Notes: generated by a model from the sequence alone, not told the origin. 64,000 nt of DNA from Helicobacter sp. 11S03491-1 (GCF_002272835.1 NZ_MLAO01000003.1:1-64000), one strand, 5' to 3'. Shown: positions 45,159-54,303, counted from the first letter of the stretch. A program made the numbers and translations.

Positions 45159-45482
45159 TTATCTGCTTACTTCTTGTGGATAAAAATAATCATAATAAAT
45201 TCCATCTGATGTTTGTGTCTCAATAACCTTACCCCTATAAACAAAAGCATTTTCAGAAGAGATAGAAAAATCTTTTGGGACACCATTAGAAGTGCTTTTA
45301 ATATGAATTCTTTCATTTATCAAGCGTTGCGCAGAAAAAATAGCTTGATTTTTCTGCAAAAAAACTTGATTTTGAACTCCTTCTTGATAAAGTGTCCAAA
45401 AAATTTTAAACGCCAAGCCTAACACAACGATTGCCATCACCAATGTGATACTCATATAACCTTTATGAATGTTTGGATGCAA
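45159..45482 (-). CDS. Minor pseudopilin lacking the +5 Glu (PulK/GspK-like start)
   Basis: 107 residues. After MHPNIHKG comes YMSITLVMAIVVLGLAF, a pilin-type helix with Thr at +5 in place of Glu. In type II systems the tip pseudopilin GspK lacks this Glu. The body is short for GspK, so the match is only in the signal. The gene starts inside the end of the upstream FixH-like gene (20-bp overlap). Confidence 0.6.
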   Translation of the reverse strand: MHPNIHKGYMSITLVMAIVVLGLAFKIFWTLYQEGVQNQVFLQKNQAIFSAQRLINERIHIKSTSNGVPKDFSISSENAFVYRGKVIETQTSDGIYYDYFYPQEVSR

Positions 45483-46068
45483 AGAATTCTTTTTCTAAAA
45501 ATATTTTTTTAATCTCATTGTTTTGAATATATTGGATTTGCAAAATTGCCTTCCATCTCCCATCAACATTTAAATTAAAATCTTTGCTTATACATAATCC
45601 ATGAGAATCACATTTTAGAACACCTAATTGCAAATCTTGTTTTTCCATATGGAAACGCGATAAGAATAAACTTATTTGAATATCGCCTACAGGTGAAGGA
45701 GAGATTTTAGGGACAATAGAAACATAAAATTGATTGGGAGTATTTGTAAATAGCTCTATTTTTGGCGATTGTTTAAGTTTATCACGATGCCCTTTGATAA
45801 AATAAGGAGATAGAGGCTGTTGGGTTAAAGTATGTGAAGGCTTTTGATTAGCATCTATATAAACTGAATAATAAGTTTCAAATTCTTTAGTATCTTTCAT
45901 GATAGTATTTATATTTTTATCCACATCGTTGTATTTTTCAAAATAAGCATTATCATCAATAATAGGATCTTCTATAGAAAGTCTAACAAGCATCACCAAT
46001 AAAATCACCCCAATAATAATAACTGCCAAAATACCATAAGGCCAAATATTTTTACTTTTTTTATTCAT
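45463..46068 (-). CDS. FixH/CcoH-like membrane protein
   Basis: A 201-residue protein with a basic N-terminus, the WPYGILAVIIIGVILLVMLVRL membrane helix and a periplasmic domain. The Trp-Pro start of the helix, the YFEKYNDVD stretch after it and the place behind ccoNOQP fit FixH/CcoH, which helps assemble cbb3 oxidase. Sequence conservation in this family is low, so position carries much of the argument. It overlaps the upstream TPM-like gene by 4 bp. Confidence 0.6.
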   Translation of the reverse strand: MNKKSKNIWPYGILAVIIIGVILLVMLVRLSIEDPIIDDNAYFEKYNDVDKNINTIMKDTKEFETYYSVYIDANQKPSHTLTQQPLSPYFIKGHRDKLKQSPKIELFTNTPNQFYVSIVPKISPSPVGDIQISLFLSRFHMEKQDLQLGVLKCDSHGLCISKDFNLNVDGRWKAILQIQYIQNNEIKKIFLEKEFFASKHS

Positions 46069-46661
46069 CTTTTTTTCCTTCTGAAAAAATAAATCACAAC
46101 AAATAATCCCACTAAACTAAATAGCATAATATACAAAATAATACGCACAAATAAATTCTGATTTTCGGATGGGAAATTATTTTCTAAATGCACCCCATAT
46201 TTATCTGCGATCCTTTCAGCAATCTCTGAATAACCATTTAAAATAATTGCAGAAATTCTTTGAGGTGTCAAATCTCTGTCATTTTCAGGCAAAAGAGGAG
46301 AAATATAATTGAAATAAACTTGATTGACATCAAATATATTTATAGAATCCTTGCTTAAAACAATGTCAATCTTTTTATCTTTTCGGAAGAAAAAAAACAC
46401 TCCATAAGGCGGAGTAAGCTTGGAGAGAATTTCATTTTCATAGTTTTTTCGCTTTTCTTTAGAATCTAAAGAAATTGTATCAACAACATCTACATATAAA
46501 GAAAAACCTGTTTTATATTTGAGTTCATGGGAAAGTGTTTGAACAAATGCAGCGCTTTTAGGTATCAAAAGTCCTGATTGATTATCTAATACAAAGCTTT
46601 CTGCCAACAAAAATGCCGGCAGAAAGAGAAAAAAAACAAACCTTGTAAGTCCAAAGCGCAT
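46065..46661 (-). CDS. TPM-domain membrane protein
   Basis: 198 residues. A signal peptide (MRFGLTRFVFFLFLPAFLLA) is followed by a TPM-like domain (VLDNQSGLLIPKSAAFVQTL, TGFSLYVDVVDT, YGVFFFFRKDKKIDIVLS) and a C-terminal membrane helix with basic end (LFSLVGLFVVIYFFRRKKR). I start at the Met at 46661, one base after the stop of the upstream 35-residue gene; the earlier in-frame codon would overlap it fully. TPM proteins act in the envelope in several settings; a part in cbb3 assembly is suggested by position. Confidence 0.65.
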   Translation of the reverse strand: MRFGLTRFVFFLFLPAFLLAESFVLDNQSGLLIPKSAAFVQTLSHELKYKTGFSLYVDVVDTISLDSKEKRKNYENEILSKLTPPYGVFFFFRKDKKIDIVLSKDSINIFDVNQVYFNYISPLLPENDRDLTPQRISAIILNGYSEIAERIADKYGVHLENNFPSENQNLFVRIILYIMLFSLVGLFVVIYFFRRKKR

Positions 46662-46662
46662 C

Positions 46663-46770
46663 TTATACCAAAAATAAGAACAAATTAGGAACAAAAGGAA
46701 TGACAATTGCCATCACAATGCTCAAAATAATAAAAAATGCTAAAACTTTTTCAAGTGTTGTAAATTGCAT
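46663..46770 (-). CDS. 35-residue membrane peptide in the cbb3 operon
   Basis: A short gene on the minus strand: ATG at 46770, stop at 46663-46665, with a near-perfect AAGGAGG seven bases upstream. The product is one membrane helix (VLAFFIILSIVMAIVIPFV) with MQFTTLEK before it and ends in FLFLV. It sits 9 bp behind the DUF4006 gene and its stop is one base before the TPM gene start. The ribosome site and tight packing argue that it is real. It may be a small oxidase subunit or assembly peptide. Confidence 0.65.
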   Translation of the reverse strand: MQFTTLEKVLAFFIILSIVMAIVIPFVPNLFLFLV

Positions 46771-46779
46771 AAATCCTCC

Positions 46780-46995
46780 TTATTTGTCTTTATCTTGCAC
46801 TAATTCATAATGCTTTACATTATCTAGACTTTTCATCTTGATAGCGCTCTGATCTTGAATTTTATAATAATGAGTTGCCTGAGATTTTTGGATATAAATA
46901 GCAGCTGCGCCAAAACAAACAGCCGCACCTACTACTAAAACAACAGCAACAATATACCCTAACAATCCATTGATTCCAAATAATCCATTCATCAC
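46780..46995 (-). CDS. DUF4006-like small membrane protein
   Basis: 71 residues: an N-terminal GlyLeu-rich membrane helix (GYIVAVVLVVGAAVCFGAAA) then a soluble tail with KMKSLDNVKHYELV. I associate this with DUF4006, found right behind ccoP in Campylobacterota. It starts 7 bp after ccoP and probably belongs to the cbb3 oxidase complex or its assembly. Confidence 0.7.
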   Translation of the reverse strand: MMNGLFGINGLLGYIVAVVLVVGAAVCFGAAAIYIQKSQATHYYKIQDQSAIKMKSLDNVKHYELVQDKDK

Positions 46996-47002
46996 TTGCT
47001 CC

Positions 47003-47869
47003 TTAATTACTACTCAAAGATTCTATATAGTCTGTAATGGCTTGAATCTGTGTATCATTAAAATTTCTATAGGCAAAAGAAGGCATTTGCCCAATATGTC
47101 CCTTTTTCCCATGCTCTAAAACTCTTTTGACAAAATCAACTGTCCCATATTTGCTCAAATCAGGGGCAAAATTTGCCATACCCGGCATTCCTTTTCCATC
47201 AGGACCATGACAACCGGTACAGCCTGCAGTTTCAAATACTTTTTTTCCTTTTGCAACATCATCAGGATACTTAGTATTTTTTACATCAGAAATATCTGCC
47301 ATTATATAAGCTGCTACAGCCTTGGCATCTTCTTGGCTTAAGCCCAAAACCGGCATTTCTCCTCCATCATAGCCCAATCCTGTGCTCCCATGCTCAACAG
47401 TATATATAATCCCTTCCTCTTTACCCCATTTAGTAAGATTTTGAGCTTTACCATTCATGCCTTCTGCATTGATACCATGACATTCAGAACATTGAACCAA
47501 GAAAATTCCTTGTCCCATATTTATCAAATCATCTTTGCTAAGATTTTTCCATTTTTCTTCAAATTTCTTATTATGGGCATCAACTTGCCGATTATAATCA
47601 CCTATTTGGGAATATGATTGCAAAGGATAACCCAAAAATAAATACCAAAATCCCCAAATAATCAATACCAAAAAGCTCACAGCCCAACCTACAGGCAAGT
47701 TATTTTTAAACTCAGCAATACCATCCCATTGGTGATCTGTAAGCTCTCCCTCTGCTTTAGAATCACGCATTTTCTTGACTAATGTGCCGGCAACATATAT
47801 AGTCAATATCAGGATAACAATTGCAGCAATAAGCCCGAATAAGTTAATGCTATCACTTAACCATCCCAT
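47003..47869 (-). CDS. ccoP: cbb3 oxidase diheme cytochrome subunit CcoP
   Basis: 288 residues. Two N-terminal membrane helices are followed by two cytochrome c domains with haem motifs CSECH (127-131) and CTGCH (217-221). CcoP passes electrons toward CcoO and the CcoN active site. Methionine ligands are likely in the GGEMPVLG and GQMPSFAYRN segments. It lies 1 bp behind ccoQ and ends before the DUF4006-like gene. Confidence 0.95.
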   Translation of the reverse strand: MGWLSDSINLFGLIAAIVILILTIYVAGTLVKKMRDSKAEGELTDHQWDGIAEFKNNLPVGWAVSFLVLIIWGFWYLFLGYPLQSYSQIGDYNRQVDAHNKKFEEKWKNLSKDDLINMGQGIFLVQCSECHGINAEGMNGKAQNLTKWGKEEGIIYTVEHGSTGLGYDGGEMPVLGLSQEDAKAVAAYIMADISDVKNTKYPDDVAKGKKVFETAGCTGCHGPDGKGMPGMANFAPDLSKYGTVDFVKRVLEHGKKGHIGQMPSFAYRNFNDTQIQAITDYIESLSSN

Positions 47870-47870
47870 A

Positions 47871-48092
47871 CTATCTCCTTTTATTGTTTTGTTTGTCTTC
47901 TCTTGGCTCTATGAGTTCATCATTCAAACCATCTTTTAAGGCTAAATCTGCATATTTTTCATAATCTACAATACCTTTTTTTTGTTTGATATACATACTC
48001 ACTATATATGAATACAAAAATATCACAAGCAAAATAGTGGCAACAAAATATGCAATTGCTCGCACCGATTCTAGAGACTCAAGACTCATCAT
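47871..48092 (-). CDS. ccoQ: cbb3 oxidase small subunit CcoQ
   Basis: 73 residues with one membrane helix (AIAYFVATILLVIFLYSYIV) and a charged cytoplasmic tail (YIKQKKGIVDYEKYADLALK) typical of CcoQ. It stabilises the oxidase complex. It lies between ccoO and ccoP with gaps of a few bases. Confidence 0.9.
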   Translation of the reverse strand: MMSLESLESVRAIAYFVATILLVIFLYSYIVSMYIKQKKGIVDYEKYADLALKDGLNDELIEPREDKQNNKRR

Positions 48093-48099
48093 CTCCTCC

Positions 48100-48783
48100 T
48101 TATTTATTTATCCTAGCCTGACCCAGACTATTAAGATATGCGATCAAAGCAACAATTTCTTTAACATGCCCTTTTTCAAAAGCCTCTTTGACTTTTTGAT
48201 TTTTCATATCATTGACAATTTCTTCTGCTTCCTGCATATAGGCTTTTTTGGCATCCTCAATATTACCTAAAGGCACACCATCTTTTACATCATAAGGCAC
48301 ACCAAAAACAACTTTTTGTGTATAGGCTTCTGCAAATGCTGTATCAAAATCAGCATCTTTTTTGAATAAATGATGATAAGCAGGCATAATCGAGTAAGGC
48401 ACTACGCTAGTAGGCTCCCACATATGATTTGCATGCCAATCTGTTGTCCTGCTATCACCTACACGGTGCAAATCAGGTCCTGTTCGTTTAGAACCCCACA
48501 AAAAAGGTCTGTCATAAGCATATTCTCCGCTTAAACTATAAGCTCCGTATCTATCAGTTTCTGCCTGAAAAGGTCGGATCAATTGAGAATGGCAATTATA
48601 ACACCCTTCGCTAATATATACTTGTCTGCCTGCTGTTTCAAGCACTGTATAAGGACGAAGTCCTTCAATAGGCCTGGAAGACTTTATAAAATCAGGTAAA
48701 ATCTCAACAAGACCGGCTATAGAAAATACAAGTAAAAACGCTACCGTAAAAAAGAATGGATTTTTTTCTAACCAACTAAACAT
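48100..48783 (-). CDS. ccoO: cbb3 oxidase monoheme cytochrome subunit CcoO
   Basis: 227 residues anchored by an N-terminal helix. The haem motif is CYNCH (61-65) in YISEGCYNCHSQLIRPF, and the axial Met is probably in MPAYHHLF. Blocks such as GPDLHRVGDSRTTDWHANHM match CcoO. It receives electrons from CcoP or cytochrome c and hands them to CcoN. It lies 15 bp behind ccoN. Confidence 0.96.
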   Translation of the reverse strand: MFSWLEKNPFFFTVAFLLVFSIAGLVEILPDFIKSSRPIEGLRPYTVLETAGRQVYISEGCYNCHSQLIRPFQAETDRYGAYSLSGEYAYDRPFLWGSKRTGPDLHRVGDSRTTDWHANHMWEPTSVVPYSIMPAYHHLFKKDADFDTAFAEAYTQKVVFGVPYDVKDGVPLGNIEDAKKAYMQEAEEIVNDMKNQKVKEAFEKGHVKEIVALIAYLNSLGQARINK

Positions 48784-48798
48784 ATGTTACCCCTTTTC

Positions 48799-50265
48799 TT
48801 AAGCAGCCATGGGTGAGGCATAATTTGGCTCACGATCCAGCTCTTTTGATGCGGTGATGGTCATCACAACGTTGTAAATAAACATAATAAATCCTATCAA
48901 ATACATCAATCCTCCAATCCCTCTAATAACATAATAAGGGAACAATACTCTCACGGTGTCAATAAATTGATATGTTAAATTACCATACTGATCAACATCT
49001 CTCCACATCATTCCTTGAGTAATTCCAGAAATCCACATACTAGAGAAATAAAGCACGATGCCAATTGTCATAATCCAAAATTGTATATCCATAATCTTTT
49101 TAGAGTAAATTTCCCGCTTATACATTCTAGGCAGCATATGATAGCAAGCAGCAATAATAGTGAATCCAACCCACCCCAATGTTCCATCATGGACATGTCC
49201 AATAATCCAATCCGTGAAGTGAGCCAAAGCATTGACGGATTTTATTGCCTGAATAGGACCCTCTAAAGTTGCAAGCATATAAAATGTTGAAGCCAAAACA
49301 AAGAACTTAATCAGCGGGGATTCTTTGAGTTGATGCCATTGTCCTCTCATCGTCAATAACATATTGATAGCTGTTCCCCAAGAAGGCAATATCAAAATAA
49401 CAGAAAAAACAGATCCAAGTGTTTGCACCCAATCCGGAACAGTAGAATAAATCACATGATGCCCACCTGCCCAAATATAAACAAACATCAAGCTCCAAAA
49501 AGAAAATAATGTTAATTTATAAGAAAAAATAGGTTGCCCTGATTCTTTAGGTAAAAAGTAATAGATAATTGCAATAATTCCGGAAGTAAAAACAAAAGCA
49601 ACTGCATTATGCCCCCACCACCATTGAATCATAGCATCATTGCTTCCTGAATACATCGAAATTGAATGCCATACGCTACCTACCCCTGAAACTAAATATG
49701 TAGGGACAGCAAGGTTATTAAAAATATACAAAACAGATATAGCTGTAAATGTAGCAATAAAATACCATAGAGAGATGTAAATTGTTTTTTCTCTTCTCAC
49801 CCCCATGCTACCAAACATACTCACTCCCCACAGTACCCAAACAACAACGACCAAAATATCAAGAGGCCAAATTAACTCGGCATATTCTTTAGATTGTGTT
49901 AATCCTGCAAAAAGACTGATTACTGCTAATACAAGCAAAATAATGTAAAGCCAAAAATGCAAATACCCAATAAATTTCAAAAATGGGTGTTGGTGGTAGG
50001 TAATTTTGAGTACCCTCTGTCCCAAATAATACCAAGCCGCCCATATTCCACTTAGTGTAAAGCCATAAATAATACCGTTAGTATGGAGGGGTCTCAACCT
50101 TCCAAATACGCTATATTCACCTGCAATATAATTTAAGTCGGGAAATGCTAATTGAAATGCTAATACAACACCAATTAGCATACCTATAAATCCAAAAACC
50201 ATCGTTGCATACAAAAACAACTTGGCAATAGAGTAGTCATACTCCAAAGTAGCATTATCTCGCAT
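48799..50265 (-). CDS. ccoN: cbb3 oxidase catalytic subunit CcoN
   Basis: About 488 residues with twelve membrane helices. This is the haem b/copper oxygen-reducing subunit of the high-affinity oxidase used by microaerophiles. Conserved histidines are visible in RPLHTNGIIYGF, WWWGHNAVAFVF, AGGHHVIYSTVP and IGHVHDGTLGW, covering the haem and CuB ligands. I start at the Met at 50265, behind a good AAAAGGAG; an upstream in-frame codon adds 14 residues not in the family. It heads the cco operon. Confidence 0.96.
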   Translation of the reverse strand: MRDNATLEYDYSIAKLFLYATMVFGFIGMLIGVVLAFQLAFPDLNYIAGEYSVFGRLRPLHTNGIIYGFTLSGIWAAWYYLGQRVLKITYHQHPFLKFIGYLHFWLYIILLVLAVISLFAGLTQSKEYAELIWPLDILVVVVWVLWGVSMFGSMGVRREKTIYISLWYFIATFTAISVLYIFNNLAVPTYLVSGVGSVWHSISMYSGSNDAMIQWWWGHNAVAFVFTSGIIAIIYYFLPKESGQPIFSYKLTLFSFWSLMFVYIWAGGHHVIYSTVPDWVQTLGSVFSVILILPSWGTAINMLLTMRGQWHQLKESPLIKFFVLASTFYMLATLEGPIQAIKSVNALAHFTDWIIGHVHDGTLGWVGFTIIAACYHMLPRMYKREIYSKKIMDIQFWIMTIGIVLYFSSMWISGITQGMMWRDVDQYGNLTYQFIDTVRVLFPYYVIRGIGGLMYLIGFIMFIYNVVMTITASKELDREPNYASPMAA

Positions 50266-50388
50266 TGATTCTCCTTTTGTTATTTGTCCTATTTTGTTTA
50301 GAAACAATGACTTAATTTTAATCTTTTTCGTTGATTTACAACTTAAATTTCACATAAAAATAATGTAAATTCATCAAAAATTGACAGT

Positions 50389-51411
50389 TTATATTTTGAC
50401 ACTGAATTTTTTTGCTAAATACGTCTCTATATCTTTCAATTCAATCTTTCCGGAAAGTATATGTGCATATATTTCAAAACGTATTCTTTTGGGAATTTCA
50501 CGTTTTCTTGCAATATCTTTAAATTTTTTTGGCAAGCTAAAAGAATAAGTGTGTAATTTTGTTACAAAAATATATTTTTGATTTTTATCAATAATATATT
50601 TTTGTGCAACCTCACAAGAAAAATTATTTTTTAATATTTCTTGTCTTTGTGATGCAGAAAGTATATATCCTCTTTTTTTAAATAACTTATCAATTTGATT
50701 AATGCTTGTTATATCTGAAAAATTTTCAAAATATAAGATTTCGCCTAATTGGAAAATTTCTTGATAAGGATAAAGTATAGATTTTTCGACATTTAGATAA
50801 TTAAAAGATTTCTCGATCCCTTGGGCATATTCCTCCATTAAGTCATTAACATATTTGAGACGAAATTCATTGCGTTTATAAGCCATATCATTATTGGTAA
50901 TATCTTCATAAAATTTATATTTGTGTTTATAGCAATATTCATAGATAGCAGTTTTACAAACACGAAAAAAAGGACGTACAATTTGATAGTTTTCTCGTTG
51001 ATCTACCCCATCAAAACCTAAAAGAGTATTTAAACCACACCCTTTTGTAAGCTGCATCAAAAACCACTCTAATCTATCGTGGAGTTGATGGGCAAGAATT
51101 AGATTTTTATAATCAAATTTTTGGATAATTTGTTCAAAAAATTCATATCGAATCTCACGTGCTTTGGCTTCAAAATTTGAATTTATTTGAGGTGCTTTGA
51201 AACTAAAACATTTTTTTTTATATTGAGATGCCAATCTCTTGGCATAACAAACTTCTTCTTTGGAATTTTCCCTTATCCCATAATCTACAATAGCTATGTC
51301 AAATGCAATATTTGCTTCTTGAAGACAAAAAAATAACCCAACCGAATCAACTCCTCCTGAAAATCCTAAAAGATTTTTGCCTCCCTTAAGAATGTCTAAA
51401 AATTCTAACAT
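50389..51411 (-). CDS. tilS: tRNA(Ile)-lysidine synthase
   Basis: A 340-residue PP-loop ATPase that converts C34 of tRNA-Ile(CAU) to lysidine so that it reads AUA. The ATP-binding SGGVDS is at 18-23, followed by the family blocks HQLHDRLEWFLMQLTKGCG and the RNEFRLKYV segment. It overlaps the end of rimO by 7 bp. It lacks the longest C-terminal domain of the E. coli protein, as expected for this group. Confidence 0.92.
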   Translation of the reverse strand: MLEFLDILKGGKNLLGFSGGVDSVGLFFCLQEANIAFDIAIVDYGIRENSKEEVCYAKRLASQYKKKCFSFKAPQINSNFEAKAREIRYEFFEQIIQKFDYKNLILAHQLHDRLEWFLMQLTKGCGLNTLLGFDGVDQRENYQIVRPFFRVCKTAIYEYCYKHKYKFYEDITNNDMAYKRNEFRLKYVNDLMEEYAQGIEKSFNYLNVEKSILYPYQEIFQLGEILYFENFSDITSINQIDKLFKKRGYILSASQRQEILKNNFSCEVAQKYIIDKNQKYIFVTKLHTYSFSLPKKFKDIARKREIPKRIRFEIYAHILSGKIELKDIETYLAKKFSVKI

Positions 51412-52730
51412 TCAATCTTTTTCACCACTTTGGCAAATAAAAGTCCATCTTTAACTTCATTTAAAATGGCTTCATAATAACCTGATTTCAAGATCATATC
51501 ATCCAGCATGCTGTCATTGATAAGTATCTCTCCATCAACTTCAGGTGCCCAACGAAGATCTCTGGCACTATAAAAATACCGGCTTATTTGACTTTTTCCC
51601 TCTAAAACGATTGGATAAGATTGGTGAAGCATTTGATGATAAATTTGTTTTTGTTGGGATTGGATAATCTTATTAACAATATTGATTCTTTTGTTGATGA
51701 TTCTAGTGGGGATTTTTTCTTCCATATTATAAGCAGATGTCCCTTCTTCTGCAGAAAATGCAAAGATATTCAGTCTATCAAAAATAAAATTTTCTAAAAA
51801 ATTACACAATTCTTCAAATTCTTCTTCGCTTTCTCCCGGATGCCCTATAATAATTGTACTCCTTACAAAACTTCCTTCAATCTCTCTCATTGTTTTTAAA
51901 AGTTGGATATGCTTAGCTTTATTGGCTCCCCTTTTCATTCTTTGAAGCATTTTGTCGCTAATATGCTGGATTGGCATATCAAAATAATTTTGAAAAATTT
52001 TAGAATCTCTGATTTTATGGATAAGTGTAGTTGTAGTACCGGAAGGATAGAGATATAAAATCCGCGCACTTTTGGCTAAATTTTGTTTTTCCACCGCATC
52101 AATTAATGCGATCAATCCTTCTTGATTACCCATATCTCGCATGTAAGAACTTGAATCTTGAGCAATAAATGTAAAATCACAATACCCTTGCAAATTTAAA
52201 TATTTAATTTCTTTGAGAACAGACTCAATCCCCCGACTGTGAAGCCTTCCTTTAAAACTTGGGATAGCACAAAAACTACAATTTTGATTGCAACCCTCAG
52301 AAATTTTAATATAAGCATGGATCTTTGAACCTGTAATAACTCTGGAAGTGCTTTCATTAGCTAAAAAAACATTGGAAGAAAAATAACCTTTTTTTGAGTT
52401 TAGCATTTTATCAATCTTATCATAATCCCCTACACCTGTAACAATATCAATTTCAGGGATTAATTCCTTAAGTTCTTTTTGATAACGTTGGCTTAAACAC
52501 CCGCTTGCAACCAATAAAGCACCTTTTTTACGATATTTTGAAATTTCCAGAATGGTTTGTATGCTTTCTTCTTTTGCTGATTGGATAAACCCGCAAGTAT
52601 TGATGATAATCACATCTGCATCTTCCGGAGTATCTGTTATTTCATATTCACTCAATCTCCCCAACATCACTTCTGTGTCCACAAGATTTTTGGTGCATCC
52701 CAAAGAAATAAGATGAAGTTTTTTATTCAA
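51405..52730 (-). CDS. rimO: Ribosomal protein S12 methylthiotransferase
   Basis: A radical-SAM enzyme that adds a methylthio group to an Asp of ribosomal protein S12. The N-terminal domain has the three Cys of the extra iron-sulfur cluster (LGCTKN, INTCGF, SGCLSQ). The radical-SAM motif is CNQNCSFC, and a TRAM-like domain lies at the C-terminus. I choose a TTG start at 52730, because AAGGA lies just upstream and TTG overlaps the preceding TGA (TTGA); this gives about 441 residues. A longer start at 52760 would run far into the upstream gene. Confidence 0.92.
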   Translation of the reverse strand: MNKKLHLISLGCTKNLVDTEVMLGRLSEYEITDTPEDADVIIINTCGFIQSAKEESIQTILEISKYRKKGALLVASGCLSQRYQKELKELIPEIDIVTGVGDYDKIDKMLNSKKGYFSSNVFLANESTSRVITGSKIHAYIKISEGCNQNCSFCAIPSFKGRLHSRGIESVLKEIKYLNLQGYCDFTFIAQDSSSYMRDMGNQEGLIALIDAVEKQNLAKSARILYLYPSGTTTTLIHKIRDSKIFQNYFDMPIQHISDKMLQRMKRGANKAKHIQLLKTMREIEGSFVRSTIIIGHPGESEEEFEELCNFLENFIFDRLNIFAFSAEEGTSAYNMEEKIPTRIINKRINIVNKIIQSQQKQIYHQMLHQSYPIVLEGKSQISRYFYSARDLRWAPEVDGEILINDSMLDDMILKSGYYEAILNEVKDGLLFAKVVKKIEC

Positions 52731-53188
52731 GAGTTTTCCTTCAGCATATCTACTTCCCAAAAAAAATCAATCCACTCCGGAGGATTTTTAATAAAAAAAT
52801 CTGCAAAAACTTTCGCAGTTGGCTTTTGAAAAATAACTCCTGTCCAAAAAGATTTTTCTTTATAAGCAAATTGAAGTTTTTGCAAGATAATCTCTAAACT
52901 ATTTCCGCTATCAATAATTTCATCAATAACCAATATTTTTTGATGTTCAGGTTTGATTGAAGGGATATTTTCAATAACCAAAGAGTGCTGCACATTGCAA
53001 TTATTATAAGAAATAGCATTCAGCGTATAAACTGCACGTAAATTCCACGCCAAAGAAAGCATATGACTCATTACCATTCCCCCGCGTGCAATACAAACAA
53101 TCCCATCAGGAATCCCAATTTTTTCTTCAATTTTTGCACGCAAACTCTTTAGATCGTCTAAAAACTCATGATAAGAATAATACATCAA
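52727..53188 (-). CDS. gpt: Purine phosphoribosyltransferase (Gpt-like)
   Basis: A 153-residue type I phosphoribosyltransferase. The PRPP-binding motif is KILVIDEIIDSGNSLEII, and CIARGGMVMSHMLS forms the pyrophosphate loop. H. pylori has a homologue in the same position, annotated as xanthine-guanine phosphoribosyltransferase, next to rimO. Base preference cannot be seen here. Coupled starts link it to the aminotransferase upstream (4 bp overlap) and rimO downstream. Confidence 0.8.
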   Translation of the reverse strand: MMYYSYHEFLDDLKSLRAKIEEKIGIPDGIVCIARGGMVMSHMLSLAWNLRAVYTLNAISYNNCNVQHSLVIENIPSIKPEHQKILVIDEIIDSGNSLEIILQKLQFAYKEKSFWTGVIFQKPTAKVFADFFIKNPPEWIDFFWEVDMLKENS

Positions 53189-54303
53189 AACTCCTGCCGG
53201 TAATAAGTTTGTAAAAATCTTGTATTTGCCATGCCATCAAATTTCCTTAAACCTAATTTGTCTAAAGCTAACTCAATTGCATTTACCACCCATAAAGATT
53301 CATTAATAGGTATCATCCCCATATGGTTGATACGAAAAATAGAAGTTTTGAGTAAATCCTGCCCCCCTGCCATATTTACATCAAAATCAGTTTTTAGAAT
53401 CTTACGTATAGAGGCGGCATTGGCTTCATCAATAATCGTTGTCATTGCCAAAGCCGGGGTTTTGGGGTAAATTTTAAGTCCGATAGATTCTAAGGCTGCT
53501 TGTGTGCTTAGCGCTCTTTGTTTGGTTTGTGTATAAATTTTCTCAATCCCCCCTAGCGCTTCTAGTTGATCCAAATATTCTACCAATCCGATAATAATTG
53601 TCGTAGGCGCTGTCCAAGCAGTGGTATTAGCCCTTTGGTTTTTAAGTTCTGTTTTAAGATTAAAATAAAATCCAATATCTCCAGCTTCTGCCATCTCAAC
53701 TGCTCGTTGGCTTAAGCCAATAATACTCATTCCCGGAGGAAGCATGAAAGCTTTTTGACTTCCTCCAATAAGCACATCAATATAAGTTGTATCAATGGGT
53801 TCTACTCCCATTGCTGTAATGGCATCTGCTACAAACATTACGTGAGGATAGTATTTTTTAAGCGCCCGGGCAATAGTCTCCACAGGATGCCTAAGACCTC
53901 CTGATGATTCACAAACTTGCATATACACTCCATCAATTTCATGATCATCTTCCAATGCCTGCAAAATATCTTTAGCATCTACAGGAGTATCCCAATCGTT
54001 TTTAATCTCAACATATGGAATTTGATAAGATTTAGCAATCTTGCCAAATCTTTCTCCAAACTTACCGCTATTAATACTTAGAAGTTTTTTAGAGCAAAAA
54101 GTCCTCACACAAGCTTCCATAGCACCACTGCCACTACTTGCAAGAAAAAGCACCTCAGGCATTTGCAAAATTTTTTTAAGCCCCTCTCTTGCCTTGGCAA
54201 AATAAGCTTCAAATTCCGGGGTGCGGTGATGGATTGTAGGTTTTGCCATTGCCATTCTTATGTCTTCACAAACAGGAGTAGGACCGGGTGTAAAAAGCAA
54301 CAT
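53185..54303 (-). CDS. Class V PLP aminotransferase, probable phosphoserine aminotransferase
   Basis: A 372-residue PLP enzyme of the serine-pyruvate/alanine-glyoxylate aminotransferase group. Marks are TPGPTPV at the N-terminus, SSGSGAMEACVR around the cofactor phosphate, VADAITAMGVEPID with the PLP-binding Asp, and the Schiff-base Lys in IGGSQKAFMLPPG. I start at the Met at 54303 (MLLFTPGPTP), behind GGAGA. The H. pylori counterpart is annotated as the serine-pathway aminotransferase. Substrate is inferred. Confidence 0.8.
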   Translation of the reverse strand: MLLFTPGPTPVCEDIRMAMAKPTIHHRTPEFEAYFAKAREGLKKILQMPEVLFLASSGSGAMEACVRTFCSKKLLSINSGKFGERFGKIAKSYQIPYVEIKNDWDTPVDAKDILQALEDDHEIDGVYMQVCESSGGLRHPVETIARALKKYYPHVMFVADAITAMGVEPIDTTYIDVLIGGSQKAFMLPPGMSIIGLSQRAVEMAEAGDIGFYFNLKTELKNQRANTTAWTAPTTIIIGLVEYLDQLEALGGIEKIYTQTKQRALSTQAALESIGLKIYPKTPALAMTTIIDEANAASIRKILKTDFDVNMAGGQDLLKTSIFRINHMGMIPINESLWVVNAIELALDKLGLRKFDGMANTRFLQTYYRQEF

